From Bin55 sp965203735 (GTDB lineage: Bacteria > Pseudomonadota > Gammaproteobacteria > Pseudomonadales > Azotimanducaceae), in assembly GCA_965203735.1 (NCBI GenBank), contig OZ241909.1, positions 372,001 to 436,000 of the forward strand: 64,000 bases of DNA. The letters are read 5' to 3'. Below the pieces are notes generated by a model. It did no database searches, was not told where the DNA came from, and saw only the letters and a list, made by a program, of their open reading frames with translations. The position numbers were made by a program, and so were the translations under genes. Within the stretch, counting starts at the first letter, position 1, and each line of letters starts with the position of its first letter. This document shows positions 8,566 through 19,100 of this stretch, one piece after another.

Positions 8566-9579
8566 CTATGAGTCGAGAGCTTCCTTGGTCGTGCGAATGA
8601 TTACGGAAGCGACCTTGTAGGGATCAGCATTGGACGCTGGACGTCGGTCCTCAAGACGTCCTTTCCACCCTGCCTCGACTGTGGCTACAGGAATCCTGAT
8701 TGACGCACCGCGATCGTAAAGGCCATACGAAAACTCATTGATCGATTGTGTCTCGTGGAGACCCGTCAATCTTTGGGCGTTGTCCGCACCATAGACATCG
8801 ATGTGTCGTCGAATGTTACTGCCAAATCCTTCGCATATCTTGATGAAGAGAGTTTCGTCACCGGCATCTCGCATGGGGCTGTTCGAGAAGTTGGCATGCA
8901 TTCCTGAACCGTTCCAGTCGGTGTCTCCAAGAGGCTTCGGATGCCAGTTGATTCCATAGCCGTATTCTTCCGCGTTGCGTTCGGCGAGATAGCGCGCGAT
9001 CCAGGTTTCGTCACCTGCTCTCTTTGCGCCTCTGGCGAAGACCTGAAACTCCCACTGTCCCGCTGCGACCTCGGCATTGATGCCTTCTACATTGATGCCA
9101 GCTTCCAAGCAGAGGTCGAGATGTTGCTCGATACACTCGCGGCCAAAGTTATTTTCAGCTCCTACGGAGCAGTAATAGGGTCCCTGCGGGCGCGGAAAGC
9201 CTTTCTCGGGAAATCCGGGTGGAAGTGCGGTGTCGATATCCCAGAGGAAATACTCTTGCTCAAACCCGAACCAAAAGTCATCATCGTCGTCGTCAATTTG
9301 CGCACGGCCATTGGAGTCATGAGGTTCGCCGTCGGCGTCCAAGACTTCAGTCATTACGAGATAGCCATTCTTGCGAGCGGGATCGGGGTATATCGCCACT
9401 GGCTTCAGTAACAAGTCCGAGGTATTACCTTCGGCTTGGGCGGTAGAACTTCCATCGAAAGCCCACATTGGGCAGGACTCGAGCTTTCCGTCGAAGTCTT
9501 CTTCCACGCGTGTCTTGCTTCTTAGACTTTGCGTCGGAATGTAGCCATCGAGCCAAATGTATTCAAGTTTCGATTTCAT
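8566..9579 (-). CDS. glnII: Glutamine synthetase, class II (eukaryotic type)
   Basis: ATP-dependent synthesis of glutamine from glutamate and ammonia. The protein matches the short, eukaryotic-like GSII family rather than the 470-residue GlnA: EYIWLDGY at the N-terminus, WAFDGSSTAQAEG, the metal-binding WFGFEQEYFL, WEFQVF, the ATP-site NGSGMHANFS and the C-terminal GRLEDRRPASNADPY. I start it at the ATG at 9579, which begins MKSKLEYIWLDGY as in relatives and has GGAGA 10 bases upstream; a longer frame to 9669 is not supported. A run of six aspartates (near residue 97) just before WFGFEQEY is unusual. Confidence 0.95.
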   Translation of the reverse strand: MKSKLEYIWLDGYIPTQSLRSKTRVEEDFDGKLESCPMWAFDGSSTAQAEGNTSDLLLKPVAIYPDPARKNGYLVMTEVLDADGEPHDSNGRAQIDDDDDDFWFGFEQEYFLWDIDTALPPGFPEKGFPRPQGPYYCSVGAENNFGRECIEQHLDLCLEAGINVEGINAEVAAGQWEFQVFARGAKRAGDETWIARYLAERNAEEYGYGINWHPKPLGDTDWNGSGMHANFSNSPMRDAGDETLFIKICEGFGSNIRRHIDVYGADNAQRLTGLHETQSINEFSYGLYDRGASIRIPVATVEAGWKGRLEDRRPASNADPYKVASVIIRTTKEALDS

Positions 9580-9795
9580 TTTCAAGCAATCTCCGGTGCT
9601 TTGTTTACAAGGGAATGGACTAGTGTTGTGCTCAGTTCTTGGTGCGTTCGAGAGGAAAATGGCGAACAAGATGCACCACTGTGCGGATGCCTATGATAGC
9701 GAAAATTGTCTCGCGACGAAATTTCGGTGTGGAAATTGATTGGGTTTCAGACCACCGCAAACGGCTGGAAAACCTCGCTGTATTACGGTGATGCG

Positions 9796-10995
9796 TTAGT
9801 CAACGAGTGCCTGGTAGACCAGCGTTTTGAGTTCTCTCCGAATGGGCCACGTAGAAGAAGGTAGTAACTGAGTCATAAACACTGCAGTTAGATTTTCGAC
9901 CGGGTCTATCCAGAAATACGTGCTCGCAGCTCCGCCCCATGCAAACTCTCCTTTCGAATCCAGTACTGAAGCTGCAGGGGGATCGATTACCACCGAGAAC
10001 CCCAATCCGAACCCAATTCCTTCGAAGCTAGTCTCAGAGAATACTGGTTGTCCCATACCAGCCAAGTCGGAATTATTGGGAAGATGGTTTGACGCCATGT
10101 ATTCGACTGTTTTGCGCCCCAGAATGCGAACTCCTCGGAACTCGCCGTTGTTGAGCAACATCTGCGCAAATCGTTGGTATTCGTCAATCGTGGAAACCAT
10201 ACCGCCGCCGCCCGACAAGTAAGCTGGCCGTCGCAAGTAGCGAGAATTTTCTGAAGCATCCTGCAGCACATATCCGTCAGGTGTATGTTGATAGCAGGCG
10301 GCGAGACGATCCGCACTCTCTTCTCGGACGCGAAAGCCGGTTTCGTCCAGTCCAAGCGGGGAGCAGATTTCTTCCTCGATGAATTCGTCGAGGTCGCGGT
10401 CACCAAAGAGTTGAACCAAGTACCCGCAAACATCGGTAGCAACGCTATAGCGCCACAATGTTCCCGGATCGTACAAGAGCGGAATTCCGGACAGATGTTC
10501 CATCATGTCTTCTAGTGTGTAGGAACTCCCTCCACCTTCCACACCGCGTCGCCTGTAAAGCGAATCGATGGGGTGGTTGTTCATGAAGCCGTAGGTCAGC
10601 CCAGCCGTATGCGTCAAGAGATGCTTGATGGTCATTGGTGACTTTGAGGGTCGTGTTTGAATCTTGTCTCCTTCTCCCGATTCGTAGACCCGAAGATCTT
10701 TCCAGCTGGGAACGTACTTCGCGACAGGATCGTCGAGCTGAAATTTCCCCCGTTCATAGAGCATCATCAGTGCGACGCTCGTGATCGGTTTCGTCATGGA
10801 ATAAATACGGAAAATGGTGTCTCTTTGCACTTTGCGGTCGTTTTCGACATCTGAGTTGCCCACAGAGTGAAAGAAAGTTTCCCGTCCACGGCGATTGACA
10901 AGGCAAACAGCGCACGGTATTCGATCTTGTTCGACATAGGCGTCCAGGTGGTTTGAGATCCGTTGTAGGCGATCTTCGGACATACCTTGGACCAT
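9796..10995 (-). CDS. Serine hydrolase of the beta-lactamase / class C esterase family
   Basis: Penicillin-binding-protein-like fold used by esterases, lactonases and D-amino peptidases. The nucleophile motif SxxK is SMTK (about residues 67-70), the Tyr motif is YSVAT near residue 186, and GGAAST near residue 358 stands in for the KTG motif. No signal peptide is visible, so it is probably cytoplasmic, like EstB-type esterases rather than true beta-lactamases. The ATG at 10995 has GGAG eight bases upstream. Substrate unknown. Confidence 0.85.
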   Translation of the reverse strand: MVQGMSEDRLQRISNHLDAYVEQDRIPCAVCLVNRRGRETFFHSVGNSDVENDRKVQRDTIFRIYSMTKPITSVALMMLYERGKFQLDDPVAKYVPSWKDLRVYESGEGDKIQTRPSKSPMTIKHLLTHTAGLTYGFMNNHPIDSLYRRRGVEGGGSSYTLEDMMEHLSGIPLLYDPGTLWRYSVATDVCGYLVQLFGDRDLDEFIEEEICSPLGLDETGFRVREESADRLAACYQHTPDGYVLQDASENSRYLRRPAYLSGGGGMVSTIDEYQRFAQMLLNNGEFRGVRILGRKTVEYMASNHLPNNSDLAGMGQPVFSETSFEGIGFGLGFSVVIDPPAASVLDSKGEFAWGGAASTYFWIDPVENLTAVFMTQLLPSSTWPIRRELKTLVYQALVD

Positions 10996-11066
10996 GCTGC
11001 TTCTCCGCTCTAGCGAATTTCAAAGAAGCGCAATTATGCAATTTGGTTGCGCGGCAACCGTACGTG

Positions 11067-11492
11067 TTACCCGAGGTCGGTATTGTCCGATCTGCGACTT
11101 CGTTTCTTTTCAGAATTCCGCCGTTTCTGATCTAAGCGAGCTCTCTTGGAGGCACGAGTGGGTCGGGTTGCAACGCGGATCTTTGGTTGCTCGTGCGCCC
11201 TGTCGAGCAGTGTAGCCAAGCGATCCAGCGCATCCCGTCGATTCCTATCCTGCGTTCGGTGCTTGTTGGCTTGAATCACAAGTTCGTCTCGCATATTTAT
11301 GCGTGACTGGGCTATCTCACGCAGACGCGAAACCACATCCGGCTTCAAGTTTGCCTCGTTCACCTTGAGTCGTAGTTCGACAGCCGTCGAGACTTTTGCG
11401 GCATTTGTCCCGCCCGGTCCTGACGAAAGATGGAATTTCCAAGACAGTGAACGTGCGGCAAGTGCAGTGTTGCCGACAATCAGGGAGGACAT
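11067..11492 (-). CDS. arfB: ArfB/ICT1-like ribosome rescue factor with GGT in place of GGQ
   Basis: A class I release-factor catalytic domain on its own plus a basic tail, the ArfB architecture. ArfB frees ribosomes stalled without a stop codon: the tail enters the empty mRNA channel and the GGQ loop hydrolyses peptidyl-tRNA. Here the loop at residues 25-34 reads GPGGTNAAKV: the invariant Gln is Thr29 (codon ACA). The rest is well conserved, including KVSTAVELR and the tail TRPTRASKRARLDQK, so the protein should still bind ribosomes. Whether it hydrolyses peptidyl-tRNA is open. 141 residues is normal for ArfB. Confidence 0.85.
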   Translation of the reverse strand: MSSLIVGNTALAARSLSWKFHLSSGPGGTNAAKVSTAVELRLKVNEANLKPDVVSRLREIAQSRINMRDELVIQANKHRTQDRNRRDALDRLATLLDRAHEQPKIRVATRPTRASKRARLDQKRRNSEKKRSRRSDNTDLG

Positions 11493-11589
11493 AGTTTCTT
11501 AATATTCGAGAATTGAAATCGTTTAAGAGACCGAATTAGAACGCTTGAAACCAATAAAGTTCACGAGCGGAGAGTCTTAGAGGGTACCG

Positions 11590-13146
11590 ATGAGCTGGCA
11601 GAAGGAAGTCAAAGAGATTGCGCATCGACGCGAATTGCGTAAGCAAATGGGCGGTCAAGAAGGGATTGAACGTCAGCGCAGGCGAGGGAAACTAACTGTA
11701 CGAGAACGCATTGACGCTTTGGTGGACCCAGGAGGTTTCGAGGAATTCTATTCCCTAGCTGGGGCTGGGCGTTACGGACAGGACAACGAACTGACTTCGT
11801 TCATGCCTCGCGGAGTTGTTGAAGGCATGGCTAAGATCGACGAGCGAAAGGTCGTGGTTACTGCTGGAGACTTCACAGTACGCGGCGGATCCGGCGGAGG
11901 CTCCGGAGGAATGGGAGGAGAACCTGCTTCCAACGAGAGAGCTCGCCAATGGATGTTGCCGTATGTTCGATTGTTGGATGCTGCGGGCGGAAGCGTTCGT
12001 AGCTTTCAGGAGATGGGACGTACGTATTTGCCTGACGGAAACCATGGATCGGCCGTCGATGTAGATCTCCTCTCCTTAGTTCCGGTGGTTTCGGCAGTGA
12101 TGGGATCCGTGGCTGGCCTACCAGCGGTAAACGCATGCTTGGCGCATTTCAACGTGATGGTGAAAGATACGTCTCAGCTCTTTCCTGGCGGACCACCAGT
12201 TGTAAAGGCAGCATTGGGCTACGACATCACGAAAGAAGACTTAGGCGGACCTCACATTCATACGAGAATTAGCGGGTCTGTCGACAATCTTGCGGAAACC
12301 GAGGAAGATGCATTCCAACAGGTGCGTCGCTTTCTAAGCTATCTGCCAGCCAATGTCTATGAGATGGCACCACATATTCCGTGCGATGACCCAGTGGATC
12401 GCGCCGAAGAAAAGCTACTTGAGATCATCCCTCGAGATCGAAGAAAGATCTTCAACACTCACTCGCTGGTTAACGCTGTACTCGACATGGACAGCTTCTT
12501 TGAGATTTCACCACGCTACGGTCGAGCACGGGTAGTGGGCTTAGGTCGATTGAATGGTTATCCCGTTGGAGTAATGGCGAATAATCCCAAGTTCAGTGGC
12601 GGTGCCACCGACGTCGCAGCGGGGAACAAAGTAATTCGCTTGTTGGAGTTGTGTGACTTGTTTCATCTTCCGATCGTGAGCTTTGCGGATGAACCTGGAT
12701 TCATGGTGGGTTTGGAATCGGAGAAAGCGGGTATTGAGAGAGCGGGTGCCGCTTTGGTGGCGGCAACGTGTAGAAGTCGCATGCCCTGGCTCACAATCGT
12801 AATCGGAAGACTCTATGGAGTAGCGGGGCAATGCCACCACCGTCCGTCTGGCATGTTTCGTCGCTATGCGTGGCCTTCTGCGTCATGGGGCTCCATGCAT
12901 ATCACGGGCGGAGCGGCAGCTGCGTATCGAAGAGAAATTGAATCTGCGCCGAATCCCGAAGAAAAACTGAAAGAGATCGAGGCTCGATTGAACGCAATCG
13001 CATCGCCGTTTCGCACCGCGGAAGCTACGGGACAAGACATCATCGATCCGCGCGAAACTCGAGCGTACGCTTGCGAGTTCGTGTCAGATGCCCAACGAGT
13101 GCTTAGGACACAAGTCAGCGATTCGCCTCGGCCCTATCGCCTATAG
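11590..13146 (+). CDS. Acyl-CoA carboxylase carboxyltransferase (beta) subunit
   Basis: Transfers carboxyl from biotin to an acyl-CoA (propionyl-, methylcrotonyl- or similar). It has the two crotonase-fold halves of PccB/MccB proteins: N-terminal GKLTVRERIDALVDPGGFEEF, GGSGGGSGGMGGE near residue 100, and C-terminal VGVMANNPKFSGG, ADEPGFMVG and YGVAGQCHHRPSG. GAGGG lies upstream of the ATG. No biotin carboxylase or BCCP gene is beside it, so its partner must be encoded elsewhere. 518 residues is normal. Confidence 0.92.
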   Translation: MSWQKEVKEIAHRRELRKQMGGQEGIERQRRRGKLTVRERIDALVDPGGFEEFYSLAGAGRYGQDNELTSFMPRGVVEGMAKIDERKVVVTAGDFTVRGGSGGGSGGMGGEPASNERARQWMLPYVRLLDAAGGSVRSFQEMGRTYLPDGNHGSAVDVDLLSLVPVVSAVMGSVAGLPAVNACLAHFNVMVKDTSQLFPGGPPVVKAALGYDITKEDLGGPHIHTRISGSVDNLAETEEDAFQQVRRFLSYLPANVYEMAPHIPCDDPVDRAEEKLLEIIPRDRRKIFNTHSLVNAVLDMDSFFEISPRYGRARVVGLGRLNGYPVGVMANNPKFSGGATDVAAGNKVIRLLELCDLFHLPIVSFADEPGFMVGLESEKAGIERAGAALVAATCRSRMPWLTIVIGRLYGVAGQCHHRPSGMFRRYAWPSASWGSMHITGGAAAAYRREIESAPNPEEKLKEIEARLNAIASPFRTAEATGQDIIDPRETRAYACEFVSDAQRVLRTQVSDSPRPYRL

Positions 13147-13178
13147 GGTTTGGGAAAACTCCCTCACCCGACCCTATA
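13142..13178. terminator. Possible terminator hairpin between convergent genes
   Basis: TATAGGGT (13142-13149) and ACCCTATA (13171-13178) are perfect inverted repeats separated by 21 bases, between the carboxyltransferase gene and rsgA. The left arm overlaps the stop codon. There is no T-run. Confidence 0.35.
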
Positions 13179-13194
13179 CGGCAACGATTGTGCG

Positions 13195-14139
13195 TTAGCC
13201 CACCATCGAAAAGTAATTGCGGAGCCTTCGCTCATCGAACTCACCGGTTTGAAGCGCCTTTTGTACTGCACATCCCGGTTCCGATGTATGTCGGCAGCTG
13301 GCAAACCGACAGTTTTGAATGGCTTCTTCAATATCGGGAAATGATTGTGGCAGGTGAGGTGGCTGTGTAGCCAATTGAAGTTCGCGTGTTCCCGGAACGT
13401 CAACTGCAAGTCCTCCGAATGGAAGCCGAATCAGGTTCCGAGCCGTCGTGGTATGGCGTCCCTTTGAATCACTGGCACGAACCTCCTGGGTGTCTTGAAC
13501 TTGCGACCCGACCATAGTATTGATGAGCGTGGACTTACCGACGCCGGAAGCCCCTACGAAGATGCCTGTCAGGGCTCCCGCAAATGAAGAAATGATGTCA
13601 TCGAGAAAAGATCGCTCCAATGCGTTGACCGCGATGATTGGAATTCCAAAAGTTACTCGGCTAGCTCGCTCAATGTAGCGTGCGTAGTCACGGTAGAGGT
13701 CAATCTTCGTCAAGACAACGGCGAGGCTTACACCGCAACTTTCCCCTAGAGCGAGGTAACGTTCAAGTCGAGATTCATTGAAGCCGGCATCACAAGAGAA
13801 CACGATGAACATGCTGTCGATGTTCGAGGCTATTGCCTGTGGTGAGCTGGATCGCTTGCTGATGCGCTGGAGCTTGTTTTTTCTGTCGAGCACTCGCACG
13901 ACGTTGCCGTCCATTGCGGAGAGTAGCACCCAATCTCCGACGATAGGTCGTTGGTCGTCCGAGCCGTGGAACCATCGACCTTGACTCGAGATGGATCGTT
14001 CTTTGACTCCGTCGTCAACGACAATGCCCCTTCTATTCTCGGAAACGACACGGGCTGGTTGAAGATCCGCCCTCTTGTCGTCTTCTCTCAACGATTCCGC
14101 GAATTTGTCGGTCCAGCCGAGCTGTTCAATGTCGGACAT
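13195..14139 (-). CDS. rsgA: RsgA, ribosome small subunit-dependent GTPase
   Basis: Circularly permuted GTPase that checks late 30S assembly. After an N-terminal OB domain, the G motifs come in permuted order: G4 as TKID near residue 140, then the P-loop GASGVGKST near 194, then DVPGTREL (G3). A C-terminal zinc finger follows with C-x4-C-x-H and a further Cys (CRFASCRHTSEPGC). I take the ATG at 14139 as start; a TTG directly before it is the alternative. 314 residues is normal. Confidence 0.95.
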   Translation of the reverse strand: MSDIEQLGWTDKFAESLREDDKRADLQPARVVSENRRGIVVDDGVKERSISSQGRWFHGSDDQRPIVGDWVLLSAMDGNVVRVLDRKNKLQRISKRSSSPQAIASNIDSMFIVFSCDAGFNESRLERYLALGESCGVSLAVVLTKIDLYRDYARYIERASRVTFGIPIIAVNALERSFLDDIISSFAGALTGIFVGASGVGKSTLINTMVGSQVQDTQEVRASDSKGRHTTTARNLIRLPFGGLAVDVPGTRELQLATQPPHLPQSFPDIEEAIQNCRFASCRHTSEPGCAVQKALQTGEFDERRLRNYFSMVG

Positions 14140-14142
14140 CAA

Positions 14143-14488
14143 CGACGTACAGTAGCCATATCACCTAACCAGCGCAGTTAGATTGGAGCAATTTGAGAGT
14201 CAATAGTGTGCGAATCGAGTTAATAGGCGATTTTCTTTGGGGAGATCGCGGACAGTATGTCGCGAGCGACATCAGTATAGCTTCGATGAGTCCGAGGTCT
14301 TGTCCATGCCTAATCCAATTGGGCTGTGTCCGAAATGGAAGCAAGCAATCTGCCGAGTTTCGATTGAAAATTGTTATGACAAATAGCGCTAGATTGTTGT
14401 ACGCTTAATGAAGATAGAGAAAAACTGTTGATGCTCATCATCGCCCGATGACGGGCGTCGACTCAAGGGACAGAGGAGTTTGATTCTC
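14143..14488. other. Intergenic region between rsgA and the symporter
   Basis: 346 bases between divergent genes. It must hold both promoters, but no clear -35/-10 pair stands out. A TTGT-tatg-ACAA imperfect palindrome lies near 14371 and a small CGCCCG/CGGGCG hairpin near 14443. No coding signal was seen. Confidence 0.4.
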
Positions 14489-15844
14489 ATGGGAAACTTT
14501 TTCAGCGCAAAAAACCTGCATTGGCAAATCTTGGCTGCATTGGTGCTTGCGTGCATTGTCGCTTTCTTAGCAACTAGCGAATCGAACATTTTCGGCATTC
14601 CACTGACTGATATTTTTGGCTTTTTCGGAAGCCTGTTTGTAAACGCACTGAAAATGATCGTTGTGCCTCTCATTCTTGCCGCGGTGGTTGTTGGTGTTGC
14701 AAATATGGCAAGTGGCGAGGCCTTTGGTCGAATTGGTGCAAAAACTGTTGGGTTCTACGTACTAACAGGATTCGTTGCGATCTTTACGGGATTGTTGTTG
14801 GTGAACATCTTTCAGCCGGGAAACATGAACGCCGAAGATGCCCAAGAGCTGATTGCAAGCATTGAGACCTCCGACGAGCAAGCAGAGCTAGAGACGAAAA
14901 TCTCAAAGGCGCAGCAAGACACTGGCGTGGATAGCACCGTCAGTTTGGTGGAGATCATCAAACGCGCCATCCCTCCTAATGTCCTTGCCGCCGCATCCAA
15001 CGAGAGAAATCTCTTGGCAATCATATTTTTCGGGGCGGTGTTCGGATTCTTCATGTCACGGCTACAGGGGGATAGTCGAGAGACCATGAACAACGTTTGG
15101 AACGGCGTCTACGACGTGATGATCAATATCACCATGTGGATCATGCGATTTGCGCCGATTGGAGTCTTCGCGTTGGTGACAAACGTTCTAATTGCCACGG
15201 GGCTCGTCATCTTCCAGGTCCTCTTTTGGTTCTTCTTGACGGTGTTCCTAGCACTTGTAATTCACTTCTTCGTGTGGCTGCCGTTATTGCTTTGGTTCGT
15301 GGGAGGCATCAACCCTGTGTCGTACTACGGCAAAGTCGTAAAGGCACAACTCACGGCGTTCTCAACGGCATCATCAGCCGCTACTCTACCGGTAACAATC
15401 AAGAGCGCGGAAGACGCTGGTGTTTCTAAACGAGTGACGAGTTTCGTATTGCCACTTGGCGCGACGGTGAACATGGACGGAACAGCACTCTACGAATGCG
15501 TCGTCGTGATTTTCATTGCGCAAATTTATGCAGCAACTCACGGCGTGGAATTTGGTATAGGGCAGCAATTGGCGGTTGTACTTCTCGCTTTGCTCACATC
15601 GATTGGTGTGGCGGGGATACCAGCAGCAAGCCTCGTGGCGATTGCAATCATTCTTCCTGCCGTTGGATTGCCTGCGGAATGGCTCGCGATCATTCTCGCT
15701 GTAGACCGAATCTTGGATATGTGTCGAACGTCCACCAACGTAACGAGCGACCTTTGCATCACCGCGATGGTTGCCAGTACAGAAGGCGAGGAGCTGTCAG
15801 AAATCCGCAAATCCGCATCAGAGGAATCTGCAGAAGCAGCTTAG
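14489..15844 (+). CDS. Dicarboxylate/amino acid:cation symporter (DAACS family)
   Basis: Sodium- or proton-coupled uptake of C4-dicarboxylates or glutamate/aspartate at the inner membrane. Family features are clear: FVNALKMIVVPLI in TM2, the HP1 serine-rich STASSAATLPVT near residue 300, the NMDGT motif of TM7 (about 325) and CRTSTNVTSDL in TM8. An acidic loop (about 110-155) inserts between TM3 and TM4. I start at the ATG at 14489, which has AGGAG 10 bases upstream; the TTG at 14480 is too close to that site. A strong hairpin follows the stop. Confidence 0.92.
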   Translation: MGNFFSAKNLHWQILAALVLACIVAFLATSESNIFGIPLTDIFGFFGSLFVNALKMIVVPLILAAVVVGVANMASGEAFGRIGAKTVGFYVLTGFVAIFTGLLLVNIFQPGNMNAEDAQELIASIETSDEQAELETKISKAQQDTGVDSTVSLVEIIKRAIPPNVLAAASNERNLLAIIFFGAVFGFFMSRLQGDSRETMNNVWNGVYDVMINITMWIMRFAPIGVFALVTNVLIATGLVIFQVLFWFFLTVFLALVIHFFVWLPLLLWFVGGINPVSYYGKVVKAQLTAFSTASSAATLPVTIKSAEDAGVSKRVTSFVLPLGATVNMDGTALYECVVVIFIAQIYAATHGVEFGIGQQLAVVLLALLTSIGVAGIPAASLVAIAIILPAVGLPAEWLAIILAVDRILDMCRTSTNVTSDLCITAMVASTEGEELSEIRKSASEESAEAA

Positions 15845-15867
15845 CCTAAAATTAGCTGAGGGATAAA

Positions 15868-15895
15868 GAGAGCGCTGGCTCATTCCAGCGCTCTC
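15868..15895 (+). terminator. Terminator-like hairpin after the symporter gene
   Basis: A perfect 11-base stem (GAGAGCGCTGG / CCAGCGCTCTC) with a six-base loop, 24 bases after the symporter stop. No T-run follows, so termination may be weak or Rho-assisted. Confidence 0.6.
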
Positions 15896-16102
15896 AAGCT
15901 CTATAGGAGCTCAATTCGCTGCAATGTCGCCACATTGCAATCATTTCGATCAATTGAGATTGTGTCTCGATGGCGCAGTTGACTCTGTGCCGCTCGTCCT
16001 ATAGTTCTTGCTATTTTCCGTACTGGGGTAACGAAAACTTCACATAGATCAATCATCATTGCCCTTAAACCTCTTCCTCCGCCCGCTCTCTTCGAGGTAC
16101 GA

Positions 16103-19100
16103 ATGAAACCTAATCCTGTCAATTTCTGTGCAAAGATTTCCTGGCTTTGTTGTGTTGCATTGCTATTTCTCGCACAGTCGTCGCTTGCAGCGACATCCGC
16201 CTCCATCAACGGCTTCGTGAAAGATTCGCAAGGCGCATCAATTGAAGGCGCGGACATCGTAGTAGTTCACGAACCATCGGGCACTACCGCAAGAGCTAAG
16301 TCGGGCACCAATGGAGCCTTTTATCAAAGCGGCCTGCGTGTTGGCGGTCCCTACGTTCTGCACATCTCGGCTGAAGGGTATGAAAAAGCTGAGGTCGCCG
16401 CAGGCTACTTGAAGCCCGGCAATCAAGCGGGTCCCGACGTTGCACTCAAATCCACATCGGAAATGGAACAGTTGGTAGTCACAGAAGTTCGACCAGGATT
16501 GGATACCTTACTCAACAATGGACTAGGTTCCGCGTTCACGTCGGATGACTTGCAAAACCAGCCAGCAGGTGAGCGCGATGCCATCAAGACCTTGCTCCGA
16601 GATCCGTTGGCACATTCATCGGGAGAAGGCAATCTCTCGGTTGCTGGAATCAATCCTCGTTTCAATGGTTTGGCTATAGACGGCTCGTTGCAACAGGACG
16701 ATTTCGGTCTGGGATCCAACACCTATGCAACTGAACGATCCCCCGTAAATCTGGACGCTATCGAGTCTGTCTCACTTGTGGCGACGGACTATTCCGCTAG
16801 CGCATCGGGATTCACTGGCGGTCTCGTGAACATTACGACGAAGTCGGGCGCAAACGATTGGGATGGTTCGTTTTTCTACTACTTCCAGAACGACGGACAT
16901 ATCGGGGACAAGTACGACGGTGACCGAACTTACAGCCCGGGCACCTTTGACGAGAAGGAACTTGGATTTACGATCGGCGGGCCCATTGTTGCTGACGAAA
17001 TATTTTTCTTTTTGTCCATTGATCAATTCGAGTCGACAGAGAGCGTCGACTTTGCACAGTACGACTCCAATAACGGGATACAACCCGGATTTTTCGATGC
17101 GTTGCAAGGGGTAATCCAGGATATCTACGGCTACGACCCGGGATCACGTCCCGATGTTGCTTCGACACCCGTTACGTCTGATCGGACGCTTGTAAAGTTC
17201 GACTGGAATATCAATGAAATGCATAGACTCTCACTGACGCACCAGATCACCAAGGAGACCAGCACATCCGTCAGCTCATCTCGACTGGAATCCGCTTGGA
17301 TCGACGTGCCCGTTGACCTCGATTCCACTACGATACAGCTCTTTTCCGACTGGTCCGAACTGGCCTCGTCAACGATACGCATCAACAACAAGAACTTTTC
17401 CCGAGGACAGAATTGCCGAGCGGGCAGAGGTGTTGGTGCAATGGAGATCAGCAGCATCAACGGTTCGCAACTTGAAGGGACGCCGCTTGAAGGACTGTTG
17501 ACAGGAAGGGTTAGCTTGACTGCTGGCTGCGACAGATTTCGTCACGCGAACGCATATAACGACCAGCGCCTGCAAATCTATGCGGCGGTGGACTACGTCT
17601 ACAACGAACACATCATTCGAGGGGGTATCGAGATCGAAACCTTTGACTTGTTCAACTTGTTTGTTCCGAGTTCTGCAGGTAGGTTTTTGTTCTTTGGTTA
17701 TCCGGGCCTTGAATCTCGAACCGCAAGAGTCGACTACGTAAACACAGTGACCAACAATGCAGACGACGGTGCGGCAGCTTGGGGGTACACAAAGCAGACA
17801 TTCTTTGGCCAGGACATTTTCGAACCATGGCCTGATTTTGAGCTGACCGTGGGCGCAAGATGGGAAAGGTACGTACAAGACGATGAACCGACCTACAGCA
17901 GCGAACTCCAACAAACCTACGGGATCCGTAGCGATGCGAATCTGGACGGACTTTCGGTCTTCCTGCCGAGGGCGAGCTTGAGGTGGACCGGATTGCCCGA
18001 TACAGTTGTAACCGGCGGTCTCGGACTGTTTTCTGGTGGAGATCCGAAGGTTTGGACTTCCAATATTTTTCAAATCCCGACAGTATTTGCTCGACTTAGC
18101 AACGCGCAAGACGTCAATCCTCTGGAAGTTCCTGCGGAATTGTTGAGTCGCGTAGGTAGCGCAACGGCGGGCGTTCCCATCGACGTAATTTCGGAGGACT
18201 TCGAAGTTCCGTCGGATTGGAAGATATCTCTTCGAGTGGACCACACGTTCGACCTTGCCCTCGGCGACCTTGACTGGGGAAGCGACTACACGTTGGTGCT
18301 TCAGTATCTACGAACGCAAACCAACAACGGGTTCTTGTGGCGCAATCTTGCCCAGACGAATTTGGACGAGACTCAACCTACAGGTACGGCACCCGATGGT
18401 CGCATCATTTATGCCGATCTTGACCGTCTCGACATTCTGAATCTCACACAGCTTCGCAACTTCTCGGAGGGGGGAAGCCAAACAATTTCCGTAGCACTTG
18501 CCAAGGAGTACGAATTCGGCTTGGATGCAAGCGTCAGCTATGCATGGCAGGACGTGAATATGGTTAGCGAAGGAACATCTTCGCGTGGCATATCCAATTG
18601 GCGTGGAATTCTGGACGTGGACCGCAATGATCCTTCACCGAGATACTCTCCGCACGCAACCGAACACGCTTTCAAGCTCAATTTTGGGTATGAGAAAGAG
18701 GTAACGGGAGGCATCATGGCACGTGTTGATCTATTTGGACGGGTAAATACCGGATCCAAGTACGCCTTCACCTTCGATGTTAACTGGGACAACTCGTTGT
18801 TTGGCCGTGCCGGCGCGGGAGAGAGTCCGTACGACAACAATCCGCTCTACATTCCGACAGGCGAGAACGACAGTAGAGTCGTTTACTCCCCCAACTTTGA
18901 TAGAAGCGCTTTCTTCGCCTACATCAATGACAACGACATTCCGTCGGGGATTCAAACTCCATATTCGCAAGAACCTGGTTGGAACCAGATCTGGGATCTA
19001 CGTTTTCAAGTTTCGATACCGGGTTTGGACTACTTCACGCAGTATGTCGGCGACAACTCGATCAAGTTTGTTTTGGACATCGACAATGTCTTGAACTTCC

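Noticed and set aside
9580..9669. N-terminal extension of glutamine synthetase by 30 residues
   Set aside because: The family begins at the later ATG, which alone has a ribosome site.
17369..18244. Long minus-strand frame (291 codons) within the Oar-like receptor gene
   Set aside because: It lies wholly opposite a convincing receptor barrel, and its translation is rich in Arg and Cys as is typical of an antisense frame.
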